Source: CADCTM01 sp049671305 (GTDB lineage Bacteria > Cyanobacteriota > Cyanobacteriia > Cyanobacteriales > Coleofasciculaceae). Taken from it: a stretch of DNA of 45,962 nt. Positions 31,741 through 41,600 of this stretch are shown here, one piece after another. Both the position numbers and the translations under genes were made by a program. The stretch's first letter is position 1; every line of letters begins with the position of its first letter. The notes below the pieces were generated by a model. The model searched no databases, was not told the DNA's origin, and worked only from the letters and a program-made list of their open reading frames with translations. The stretch lies in contig JBATUR010000075.1 of NCBI GenBank assembly GCA_049671305.1, forward strand, positions 1-45,962, in the 5' to 3' direction.

Positions 31741-34506
31741 TTAACATTTACTAATAGATGAATCATTAATTATCTCTTGAGTAAATTCTAGAATCAAATC
31801 AAAACGAAAATTGTTCAGCAATTCTTTTAAAATCTCGGCGAGTGAGTTTTGATCTGGTATTTGCTCAATAAGTTTAATAACTAACTCTTCATCTAATACC
31901 AACGCTGCCTGATGAAGTTCTGTTAACCAACTTATGGGCATAGTTGCCAACTCTTGTTTAAATAAGTCATTTGGCAGTTTATCAATGGTGTCCAAAAGCC
32001 GAGAAGATGTGGGAATTTCGGCGATATCTTTATATATGTAGCGTACTCCCAAATAATCAGCCATTTTTTGGAAAATGACTTGATCAGTAAATGGCTTAAT
32101 CACCAAATCATCACAGCCTGCTGCCAATATTTCGGATCGTCTATCTTCCAATGTATTCGCACTTAAAGAAATAATAACGCTGCGAAATAAAGGTTCTGGA
32201 AGATATTGCAATTTTTCCTTTTCTTTAGCTCTAATTTCACGAGCTGCCTCTAATCCATCCATTATAGGCATCCGTGTATTCATCCAAATTAGGTGAGGTT
32301 GCCAATCACACAAGGCTACGGCTTCTTTACCATTAGTAGCTTGACGCACGTCAAAACCAATGGTTTCTAATAATTTAACTAATAAAATCCGGTTTTCTTT
32401 AAGATCATCAACAACCAGAATTCGATATACAGGTTGTTCAGGCTCTAATGCCACAACTTGTTGTTGAGGTTTGGTGGTAGTTTCTAATGTCTCTGCTGCT
32501 TTAAATTTGATGTTAAATTTGAAACTTGTTCCTTCTCCAAAGATACTATCAACTATTATCTGCCCGCCTAATAATTGGACAAAGTTATTGGTAATTGATA
32601 AGCCTAAACCTGTGCCTTCGGTAGCATTTCTGCCTGTTTGAGTTTGTACAAAATCCTTAAATAAATGCTCTATTTCTTCGTTAGCAATGCCTTGTCCTGT
32701 GTCTTCAACCTCAAATAAAAGCTGAAAAGAATCTGTTTTATGTCTTTCACTCTCCGGAGGCTGCAGCAAAGCAACACGCAGAATGACTTTGCCAACCTGA
32801 GTAAATTTTAGGGCATTGGAAAGGAGATTAAGTAAACAAATTCTTAATTTTTTCTTGTCAGTTTTAATGTGCTGAGGAACATCAGAATTAATATCAACTA
32901 TTAAATCTAAGTTTTTACTACTAGCTTTTAATTTGGAGATTTCTTCAAGATTATCAATAAGACTATATAAATCAAAGCTACTTTCTTCTAGGGACATCAT
33001 GCCTGCTTCAATTTTAGATAAGTCTAAAATATCATTAATTAGTTCTAATAAATGTTCACCACTGCGGTTGATAATATTAATATATTCCCGATGTTCGGTG
33101 TTTAATTCTGAACTACGGCTAATAATTTGGCTAAAGCCTAAGATGGCATTGAGGGGTGTTCGTAATTCGTGGCTCATTTTTGCTAAGAATTCACTTTTTG
33201 CCTGGGAGGCGGCTTCGGCTTTAATTTTTTCTTTTTCTAAACTAATTGTTTGACTGGTTAATTCTGAGCGTTGTTGTTGCAATTTAAGCATTTGGTAGAG
33301 TGCAGTTGCACTTGCCGAACCTGTCAAAGCAACTAGCGGGGGAATAACCGGAATCCACCAGCCGGCAAGAAAGGCAAAATAGCTGCCAACAATGAGAATA
33401 CTTCCTATGGAAAATAGGTAAATAAATCGTATAAAACAGCGAGTAGCAATTTGTTTTTTCCCTAAACTTATCTCTAATATTCCCCAATGAATTGTTGCAC
33501 CAATGCCAGACCAAACTAATATCCATGCCCACTCAATTGGACTTGACCAAGCACGAATTAGCGGGCGCCCGTCGAGGGCTGCACTTAAGATTTGGCTGGC
33601 AATATTGGCATGGACGATAACACCAGGTACGGCTTGGGGAGAGCTGGTAATTTGGCTGCTGTAGGGTGTATAAAGTAGGTCGTTAAGGCTGGGGGCGGTG
33701 CTGCCAATCAGAATTATGCGATCGCGTATTAAGCTGGGATCAACCTGGTTTTTTAGCATCTTGGTTAAAGATACCGTGCGAAAGCGGTCTTGTGCCCCGC
33801 GATAGTTTAAAAATATTTGATAACCAGCGGAATTAGTCCGAACATAAGCACCTTCATCACCACTAAATGGCACAAAAACGCCTTTACCTAAGCGATAATG
33901 TTTCTTAGTACGATCAAGGGTCTTTAAAGTAAGACCGCGCTCTTCTAGGTACATCAATGCTATCTTTGAACCCAGACCAAATCTGAGTTTACGATCTGAA
34001 GTATAGTGAGACAACAAGGCACGACGAACTTTACCATCAGCATCTACTAATAAATCAGTTAAAGCGACTTGTTTTAGTTTGCTTAAAGTCTGAGGTGGAC
34101 CTACTTTCATACCTAGCGCTTTTTCGACGCCGATCAAATTGGGGGTAGATTTCATCACTTTTTGCCAATCTTGGTGACCAGGTTGGACTGGTAAATCGCG
34201 ATAAAAATCTAAGCCAATTACTCCTGCTTTATTTAATTGAAGTGTTTTAATTAATTGAGCTAACGTCTGATCTGGTAGGGGCCATTTTTTGACATAGTTA
34301 ATGTCGGACTCATCTACCGTAACAATCAGCAGTCTTTCGTCAATTGGTTCCGCTGGACGTATACGAAAAAATTGATCATAAGTCGCCCATTCTAGTAGTT
34401 GAAATAAGCCCGCCATTTTGATAATAATTACTAATCCTGCCACCGTTGGCGTGGTGATTAGTACAGCTAGCCATCGCCTTTTATCCACTTTCAGTTTTGA
34501 CCACAT
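31741..34506 (-). CDS. CHASE2 hybrid histidine kinase with degenerate receiver
   Basis: 921 residues. One N-terminal helix, then an extracytoplasmic CHASE2 sensor domain (about 35-310, with ERLLIVTVDESDINY and GVIGLDFYRD), further membrane helices (two or three), then a histidine kinase. HisKA has FLAKMSHELRTPLNAILG with His446, and the ATPase has NLLSNALKFT, VEDTGQGI and GTGLGLS. A receiver domain follows (RILVVDDLKENR). Its phosphoacceptor position reads WMNTRMPIMDG, with Asn743 where Asp is expected, although the acidic pair and the Lys of VIKPF remain. A helical C-terminal extension completes it. I chose ATG 34506 over a TTG at 34545. It shares a strand with the DUF928 and CHAT genes upstream. 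Confidence 0.9.
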   Translation of the reverse strand: MWSKLKVDKRRWLAVLITTPTVAGLVIIIKMAGLFQLLEWATYDQFFRIRPAEPIDERLLIVTVDESDINYVKKWPLPDQTLAQLIKTLQLNKAGVIGLDFYRDLPVQPGHQDWQKVMKSTPNLIGVEKALGMKVGPPQTLSKLKQVALTDLLVDADGKVRRALLSHYTSDRKLRFGLGSKIALMYLEERGLTLKTLDRTKKHYRLGKGVFVPFSGDEGAYVRTNSAGYQIFLNYRGAQDRFRTVSLTKMLKNQVDPSLIRDRIILIGSTAPSLNDLLYTPYSSQITSSPQAVPGVIVHANIASQILSAALDGRPLIRAWSSPIEWAWILVWSGIGATIHWGILEISLGKKQIATRCFIRFIYLFSIGSILIVGSYFAFLAGWWIPVIPPLVALTGSASATALYQMLKLQQQRSELTSQTISLEKEKIKAEAASQAKSEFLAKMSHELRTPLNAILGFSQIISRSSELNTEHREYINIINRSGEHLLELINDILDLSKIEAGMMSLEESSFDLYSLIDNLEEISKLKASSKNLDLIVDINSDVPQHIKTDKKKLRICLLNLLSNALKFTQVGKVILRVALLQPPESERHKTDSFQLLFEVEDTGQGIANEEIEHLFKDFVQTQTGRNATEGTGLGLSITNNFVQLLGGQIIVDSIFGEGTSFKFNIKFKAAETLETTTKPQQQVVALEPEQPVYRILVVDDLKENRILLVKLLETIGFDVRQATNGKEAVALCDWQPHLIWMNTRMPIMDGLEAAREIRAKEKEKLQYLPEPLFRSVIISLSANTLEDRRSEILAAGCDDLVIKPFTDQVIFQKMADYLGVRYIYKDIAEIPTSSRLLDTIDKLPNDLFKQELATMPISWLTELHQAALVLDEELVIKLIEQIPDQNSLAEILKELLNNFRFDLILEFTQEIINDSSISKC

Positions 34507-34655
34507 TGAGTATGTATCAAGCCTTTTGGAATGCGATTTAATCAATTTAGACCTTCATTTTCCCTTCCTAGGAAAGTCTCTTGCACTAGCTTTATTTTAA
34601 GAGCACCAACCATAATAATTTAAACTAGTCTACCGATAATTTAGTACGATAGGTA

Positions 34656-35432
34656 CTACTTCAACGGCTGATTAGCGATCGCCTCTAACCCTACTGAATC
34701 TAGCAACTTTACCCAATTAGTGGTAAAAGTCTGATCGTTGGGTTGCCTTTGTCTCAATTGAGCTAAAAGATTGATGCTATCATACCAAATTCCCGATTTT
34801 CCGTACAATGCTGCTTGCTCTAACATTGCCTTCTCTGACATCATGCCATTTATTTGATTTGGCACTTGTCCAGCTTGGAGTTCAACACGACGCACTTGCC
34901 CACGAACCATTGGCGTATCGGTTTGAGTCGGTTGGCACATTAATGCCACTGACCAACTATAAGTTTTCCCCAATTCTAAAGGCTTTTGATCTTCCGGAAG
35001 GGTGATGCCAACAACTCCACCTGCATTATTAATTGGCAATAGAGTTTGATAAACTCCACGGTTATTCTCATCTTTTAAAGTAAAGTGGGCTTGTTGTGCA
35101 GAAGTGGCAGGAATATAAGCAAAAAAGGTGGGATGAGAGGCGACGGTTAGCCCCAGCCTTGAATTTGGAGTTAAGGCAGTCATCGGCAGGCTAGAAGCTT
35201 GGTCTTGGCTACATTTAACCGCAGTTGGTCGAGATGCGCCCCCTCGTGAATCATCAATGGTTTTTTGGTCGTCAGGTGGCTCAAAGCTGACAACTGGGAT
35301 GATGCTACTGGGGTTGCTTTGGGTTTGAGCTTGAACTGGTGTCAAGAAGTTAGAGAATACAGTCAGGCTTAGAGGTAGGGCAATCAAGTTGAGGAGACTT
35401 GGTTTTGAGACTAGAAGTTTTGATGTTTTCAT
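34656..35432 (-). CDS. DUF928 family secreted protein
   Basis: 258 residues. A signal peptide (SLLNLIALPLSLTVFSNFLTPVQA) precedes a domain with RLGLTVASHPTFFAYIP, AHFTLKDENNRGVYQT, VGITLPEDQKPLELGKTYSWSVALMC and VRGQVRRVEL, the pattern of DUF928, a largely cyanobacterial extracytoplasmic family that in my recollection often lies near CHAT and CHASE2 genes. Function unknown. The ATG at 35432 has a purine-rich AAGAGAAAG upstream; the alternative at 35480 is less good. It lies between the CHAT and CHASE2 kinase genes on the same strand. Confidence 0.85.
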   Translation of the reverse strand: MKTSKLLVSKPSLLNLIALPLSLTVFSNFLTPVQAQTQSNPSSIIPVVSFEPPDDQKTIDDSRGGASRPTAVKCSQDQASSLPMTALTPNSRLGLTVASHPTFFAYIPATSAQQAHFTLKDENNRGVYQTLLPINNAGGVVGITLPEDQKPLELGKTYSWSVALMCQPTQTDTPMVRGQVRRVELQAGQVPNQINGMMSEKAMLEQAALYGKSGIWYDSINLLAQLRQRQPNDQTFTTNWVKLLDSVGLEAIANQPLK

Positions 35433-35700
35433 AAGCTTTCTCTTGAATCGGAAGTTTATATCTTTACTTATTATCATCATTCTATCAATAGAGTTTCTAC
35501 TGTATTTAATGTAATTTTTTCATGAAGTTTCAGCAAGGATAGCTCAATTTATTTTTCCTGTCCGCCAGAATTTATTAAATATTTAACTCTGCTTTCGGTA
35601 GGCACAACTCAGCAAGTGTGCTTTGATGGTCAGATTTATTCTGCCAAGCACAGACTATCTTGAAAGTGTTGAATACAGAAATTTCCTCAAAAAATTTCAA

Positions 35701-38430
35701 TTACAACCAATTGCCTACTAAAACAAAAGACGCCCAATAAAACGGATGCTGATATTTGGGTTGCTTCGACAGTTCAATTTGAGCAATTTGCAAGGCTTTA
35801 GCTTTACTAATTCCAGGATTTTGAATTAGTTGTTGATAAAATCCCACCATCAATTCAGCCGTAGATTCATCATTTACTTGCCATAAAGTTGCCAAAGTAC
35901 TACGCGCACCAGACCTAACTGCAAATCCTGCTAATCCTAACGTGGCTTTTTTATCTCCTGTGGCAGTTTGACAAGCACTGAGAACAAGCAATTCAATTGG
36001 ACTGTCAATATTTTGATCTCTTTCTCGCAGTAAATCATTTAAATCTTTAACATTAATTCGACTATCCCAAGCGACTAAAAAAGTGTCTTGAGCTTTGGAG
36101 CTAAATTGACCGTGAGTTGCAATATGAACTATGCCAAAGGCAATTTTATCAATTTTATCTCTGAAATTTTCTAAAGTAAAGTTTTGGTTGAGTAAAATTG
36201 AAGAAGAAACTTTAGCAGCAATTTGATTCACCTCATCCTCGACAGCAGGCAAAGCCGAAAAACCTGGTTGAGCTTTGCTTAGTCCCGCCACTAATACTTT
36301 TACTTGTTTAGGAGCGATCGATTTTGATTCTAATAGTTGTAATCCTGGAGTTAAGGCGATGCTATATTTTTCGACTAAATACTGTTTGCCGTCATGCAGC
36401 GCCGCCATTGGTAAATTACGCAAAGCGTCATCCAGAACAAATACTAAAGTTTCCACATTATTTTCAGCTAATTTAGTTTGTGCTGGTCGAATCAACCAAT
36501 CATAAACTTGTTGAGATAAGCGTAAACGATCTTCTTCAAAAAAATGTGGATTTAAGTAAAGTCGTAATTGCTCAACCACTTTTTCAAGTTCAGCTTTGGG
36601 GAGCTTTGTTTCATAATAAAATAAATTATCTCTACCAGGAGAAACAATCACAGAAATACGGTCTGGCAATACAATTGGATAGATAACTGCGGCTTTGGGG
36701 TCTACCTGATCAATTCTTTGTGGTTTTGCCTTCAAACACGCTTCTCGAAAGAAGTTATCAAGTTCAGCAAGTTGTAGAGCTTCGATTAATTCTCGTGCTT
36801 GTTTGAGGTTAGTTTGGTCAGGAGAAAATTCTAAGAGTAAAGCAACTAATTCTCGATAAACAGGTTCAATACTTTCAGTAAATGAAAACTGTAAATCTGG
36901 AGATAAGGAAACTATTTCTTGACGTAGAGATTGTAAGTTTTCAACTGACTTTTGGTAAGCCGCAATTGCTTCTTGTTGTTTATTTTGCTGTTTAAGAATT
37001 CGTCCTAGTTGCCATTGTAAAAGGGCTATAATATCAGGAGCATTAATCTTTTGAGCAATAGTAATGGCTTGCTCACTTAAATCTTTTGCCTCCTGCCATT
37101 GTCTAGATTCTTCATACAAATAAGCCAATTGTCCTAAAGCATAAGCTTCTGCACGTAAATCTTGTAAGGTTCTTGCTTGCTGTACCGCAGTGGCAACTAA
37201 TTGAGCAATTGTTGTTATTTTTATGTCCTTATTAACCGATGACAACTGCATCAAACTTGCGGCAAAATTCACCCTAGCATAAATTGATTCTCGACTAGGT
37301 GCAAGTTGGTCAAGATTAGCTTGAATTTGCGGCAGTAATGCCAAAACTTTGACATTATGTTTTTCTTGTTTTCCACAAGCATCAAGAGATGAACATTCTT
37401 TCTTGATAGTTTTGACTAACAGATTGAGTTGATTAAGTTGCGCTTCTGTGCGAGTCAGGCTATTCGGTGCTAATGTGGCTGCTTGTTGATAGCGTACTAA
37501 AGCCGCATCTGTTTGTTGAAGGGCAGTAAGTGTGTTACCTAAACTCAACAAAATCGCACTAGTTTTATTCGCAATAACTGGATTATTTTTTTGAAGTTGC
37601 TGACTAAGAGCTAAACTTTCTTCTAATAAATTTTGAGATTGATTTAAGTCTCCTAGTGCTTGTTTTGCAACTCCCAACATTCCTAATCCTACTAATTTAA
37701 TCGTGGCATCTGGTTGAGTTTGTAATTGAGCTAATGTTTGCTCTAAAATTGACTGAGAGCGCCGATAGCGTCCTAAGCTTTGAAGTGCCTTTGCAACGTT
37801 AATTTTACTACCTAGCATTCCAGTTATATCGCCAATAGACTGATAAGTATTCGCTGATTCCTGCCAGGTATCCAGTGCCGTTTGGGTTTGTCCGAGTACT
37901 AGATAAATATTACCTTGGGTATTGAGAATTTGAGCCAGTAAACTCGATTTTTCTTGATTTAAAGGCTGGAATTTTTTTAAAAAACTAAGGCTTTTAGTAA
38001 TTGCCGCTTGTGCCTTTGACCACTCTCCTAAATTCAAATAAGTTAAGGCTAAATAATTAAGCGCTCGTGCTTGTTCTAAATGATTTCCTTCTGCCTCATA
38101 GCTTTGAGCAGCTTGTTGCCAAGCCTTACTTGCTTCGGCTAACCTACCAGCAGCAAAAAGTCTTTTTCCTTGCTCAAGTAGAGTAATATTTTTGCTTGAC
38201 TGAATAAAGTTTTGCTGCCCAGTTTCAGTAGATTGGGCAATAATGTTAATATTTTTAATACTAGTTAATCGAGCTTTATTTTGAAATAAATCACTAGGAA
38301 AATTCTGGCTAACTGCAGGCAAAATTGTGATAGCTAAGGTAAACACTAATAATATACTGCTGACCAAAAAGCGCCACCAACGACGAATCAACTTATCTAA
38401 CCTTGTTAATCGATATTTTTTGTAAGACAT
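35701..38430 (-). CDS. TPR-CHAT caspase-like protein, exported or membrane-anchored
   Basis: 909 residues. An N-terminal hydrophobic stretch (FLVSSILLVFTLAITILPAVS, about 20-40) predicts a signal anchor or signal peptide. Residues about 65-500 are tetratricopeptide-like helical repeats (EQARALNYLALTYLNLGEWSKAQ and others), and the C-terminal third is a CHAT domain. The caspase-like pair is present: His773 in HIATHGQFS and Cys820 in LSACQTATG. CHAT proteases known elsewhere are triggered by a sensor and cut a partner protein; a separase-like or Craspase-like use here is only inference. It is divergent from the secreted exoprotein gene 245 bp away and upstream of DUF928 and the CHASE2 kinase. 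Confidence 0.9.
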   Translation of the reverse strand: MSYKKYRLTRLDKLIRRWWRFLVSSILLVFTLAITILPAVSQNFPSDLFQNKARLTSIKNINIIAQSTETGQQNFIQSSKNITLLEQGKRLFAAGRLAEASKAWQQAAQSYEAEGNHLEQARALNYLALTYLNLGEWSKAQAAITKSLSFLKKFQPLNQEKSSLLAQILNTQGNIYLVLGQTQTALDTWQESANTYQSIGDITGMLGSKINVAKALQSLGRYRRSQSILEQTLAQLQTQPDATIKLVGLGMLGVAKQALGDLNQSQNLLEESLALSQQLQKNNPVIANKTSAILLSLGNTLTALQQTDAALVRYQQAATLAPNSLTRTEAQLNQLNLLVKTIKKECSSLDACGKQEKHNVKVLALLPQIQANLDQLAPSRESIYARVNFAASLMQLSSVNKDIKITTIAQLVATAVQQARTLQDLRAEAYALGQLAYLYEESRQWQEAKDLSEQAITIAQKINAPDIIALLQWQLGRILKQQNKQQEAIAAYQKSVENLQSLRQEIVSLSPDLQFSFTESIEPVYRELVALLLEFSPDQTNLKQARELIEALQLAELDNFFREACLKAKPQRIDQVDPKAAVIYPIVLPDRISVIVSPGRDNLFYYETKLPKAELEKVVEQLRLYLNPHFFEEDRLRLSQQVYDWLIRPAQTKLAENNVETLVFVLDDALRNLPMAALHDGKQYLVEKYSIALTPGLQLLESKSIAPKQVKVLVAGLSKAQPGFSALPAVEDEVNQIAAKVSSSILLNQNFTLENFRDKIDKIAFGIVHIATHGQFSSKAQDTFLVAWDSRINVKDLNDLLRERDQNIDSPIELLVLSACQTATGDKKATLGLAGFAVRSGARSTLATLWQVNDESTAELMVGFYQQLIQNPGISKAKALQIAQIELSKQPKYQHPFYWASFVLVGNWL

Positions 38431-38561
38431 TTTGACATTTTGCTTCTTAATAGATATTTATGGTTAAACTATCAGAAAATTGTTATATTTCTAACAAGCT
38501 TAAAATCGTAGCATACTTAAGTTAAAGAGACTTCCTCCAAGCAACAGAAATCTGCAACTTT

Positions 38562-38593
38562 TTTTCACCTATAAAAGATTTTCACCTTATAAT
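38562..38593 (+). promoter_or_regulatory. Direct repeat and -10-like element upstream of the exoprotein gene
   Basis: TTTTCACCT occurs at 38562-38570 and again at 38579-38587, a 17-nt spacing (about 1.6 helical turns). TATAAT follows immediately at 38588-38593. Tandem direct repeats next to a -10 are common for response-regulator dimers. The element points toward the exoprotein gene at 38676. No consensus matrix is claimed. Confidence 0.45.
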
Positions 38594-38675
38594 AAAAACA
38601 CGGTGATTTGCCACGATAAAATTTTTGATTAGAGATAAAACAAATATTAACTATTTTCCATTTCCAGAAATCACA

Positions 38676-41600
38676 ATGAATACTAAAATAATAGCTTTAT
38701 TAAACCTCCTGCCTAAACCTAGTCACCCAAACCACATAATTTTTCATTTTTATTTATCTGTGTGTAATAGTTATAAATCCCAAGCTAAGTCTAGTGGCTT
38801 TCCAACCACTTGTAATTACATTAAAACTAAAGAAGAGGATCTACATCGCTTTAGTGATGCTTCCCATGCCCTCTCCTTAAAAAAGGTAGATAATTCAGTG
38901 AAAGTTTCTCTTTCTAACCATAAATTAGGGGGATATCCGCCTTTTAAAAACTGCCATATCTTAAGTTTTATCTTAATCACTTGCAGCCTGTGGCAGCTAA
39001 CTTCAGCCCCTATTAAAGCTCAAATTATCCCAGATAGAACCTTACCAATCAACTCAGTTGTCATACCAGGCGGCAGCACCTTATTAATTGAAGGTGGTAC
39101 AACAGTCGGCAGCAATCTTTTTCACAGTTTTAGTGAATTTTCGGTTCCTGCTCAAACTGAAGCCTTTTTCAACAACGCCTTAACTATTAATAATATTATT
39201 ACCCGTGTCACTGGCAGCCAAATTTCTAACATCAATGGCGTCCTCCGCAGCAATGGCACAGCTAATTTATTTTTACTTAACCCTAAAGGCATTATCTTTG
39301 GCAGCGGTGCTCAGTTAAATATCGGTGGTTCATTTATTAGCAGTACTGCTGATAGTATTAAATTTGCCGATGGTAGTGAGTTTAGCGCTATCAATCCTCA
39401 AGCGCCACCTTTATTGACAATTAATCTGCCAATTGGGTTGCAACTTGGCACGAATTCTGCACCAATTATCAATCGTTCCATAGCCAATAGTTTAAGAACA
39501 GGAACTCCGCGTGTTGGCTTAGAAACTCCCGGTAAAACCTTAGCATTAGTGGGCGGTGATTTGCTCATTCCAGGAGGCAACCTAACCGCATCTCAAGGGC
39601 AAATAGCGCTGATTAGTGTGGGAAGTCCAGGATTAATTAACCTTACTGCTAACACAAACGGCTTTATTTTTGACGCTGCCAATATTTCCAATGGCAACAT
39701 CAATTTATCCGGTGGCGCGGTAGTTAATACCAGTGGTTTAGGCGGTGGCAACATTCAAATACGGGGAGGAAAAGTGACCTTGAGCGGAGGTTCCAAGTTA
39801 GTTGCTGAAACCTTTGGTGATATTAATGGCGGCGGTATTGACATACTTGCAAATCAGTTTAATTTGCAGGGTGGCGCTGTTGTTTCAACTTCTACCTTTG
39901 GCGCTGGTGCAGGCGGAAATTTAACAGTAAACGCTGATACAGTAGAACTTACTGGAACAACACCTCTATTAACTTCACAACAGCTCCTTACTAGCACATT
40001 TAACCCGCTAAATCTCAGCAATGGTTTGTTTAGCCTAACGGCGGGTAGCGGCAGAGGAGGAGACTTAATAATTAATGCAAATCGTTTGCTTGTGCAAAAC
40101 GGCGCTGATCTATTCACCGGCACATTTGTTAATGGAATTGCCGGAAACTTGACTTTAAATGTTGCCAACTCTGCAGCAATTAACAACGGTTCCCTACTAT
40201 TTAGTGGCACTGCTGGTACAGGCAGGGGTGGTGATTTAAATATTATTGTTCCACAGTTACAAATTTTAGATGGCAGTGCCGTTAGTACCACGCCAGGACC
40301 TGACAGTAAAGGGCGTGGAGGTGATCTGAATGTCAATGCCAACAGTATAGAATTGCGGGGAACACCTGCTGGGGCAGCGGTTCCAGGCGGTTTATTTACC
40401 ACAACTCTTGGTGCAAGTGAGGCTGGCAACTTAACACTTCAAACAAATCAACTTATCGTTGCTGACGGCGCTCAAATCTCGACATCTTCTGCCGGCAGTG
40501 GGTTAGGGGGCAATCTGACAGTCAGAGCAGATACGATTGATTTAAGCGGCAAATCTGCAGATGGGCGGTTTTTGGGTGGTTTGTTTACTTCTTCCTCGCT
40601 GCTAACAGTTTTAGGTCAAACAGGCACTGCCCCGGCAGGCAACTTATCAGTTACTACCAGGCGTTTGAGTGTGCGAGATGGTGCCCAAATCTCAGCGGCA
40701 ACCGGTGGCGACGGAGCAGCGGGAACTTTAACCGTCAATGCTTCTGAGTCAGTTGAGGTGACGGGTTTTGCCACGGGCGTTGATCCGACTGTGCAGCGAG
40801 TCTCCTTTGGTGGCATTTTCGATAGTAGCGTACCTAGTGCGATCGAAGCCAATACCCGTGGAGCAGGGAAAGCCGGCGACTTAACTATTCAGACGCCACG
40901 GTTGACAGTGAGAAATGGTGCAGAAATTGGCGTCAGAGCGACAAGTACAGGGGTAGCAGGTGACCTAAAAATAATTGCTGACACAATTGAACTTAATGAT
41001 CAAGGCACAATTAGTGCTGTTAAGGTTTCTGGTACAGGTGGCAATATTGAACTGAATGCTCGAAAAGTTCAACTCAACAACAGCATAATTAATGCCTCGG
41101 TTTTTGGTAGAGGTGTGGGTGGAAATATTACGATTAATGCTTCAGAATCAGTGCAAATAATGAATGGCGCCAACTTGTCTGTAAGTTCTTTCGGTTCTGG
41201 CAATGCTGGTAACATTGAAATCAACAGCGATTCTCTTAAATTCGACCGCAGCACCATGAGTGCGAATAGTCTTTTTGGTGAGGGCGGAGATATTAATTTA
41301 ACTGTGAAAAATGACTTGGTTTTGCGTAACAATAGTACCATTTCTACACGAGCGGGTACTGAGAATACGGGCGGCGGTAATGGCGGTAATATTAATATAA
41401 AAACAGGCGTAGTTGCACTTTTGCAAAATAGTAATATTAATGCCAATGCTTTTGATGGCAATGGCGGCAATATTCAAATCACCACGCAAGGATTGTTTGT
41501 TGCTCCCAATAGTGCAATTACTGCTAGTTCTAGGCAGGGAATTGATGGTTTAGTGAGAATTATTACTCCTGATATTAATCCAAATTCGGCACTTGTAGAA

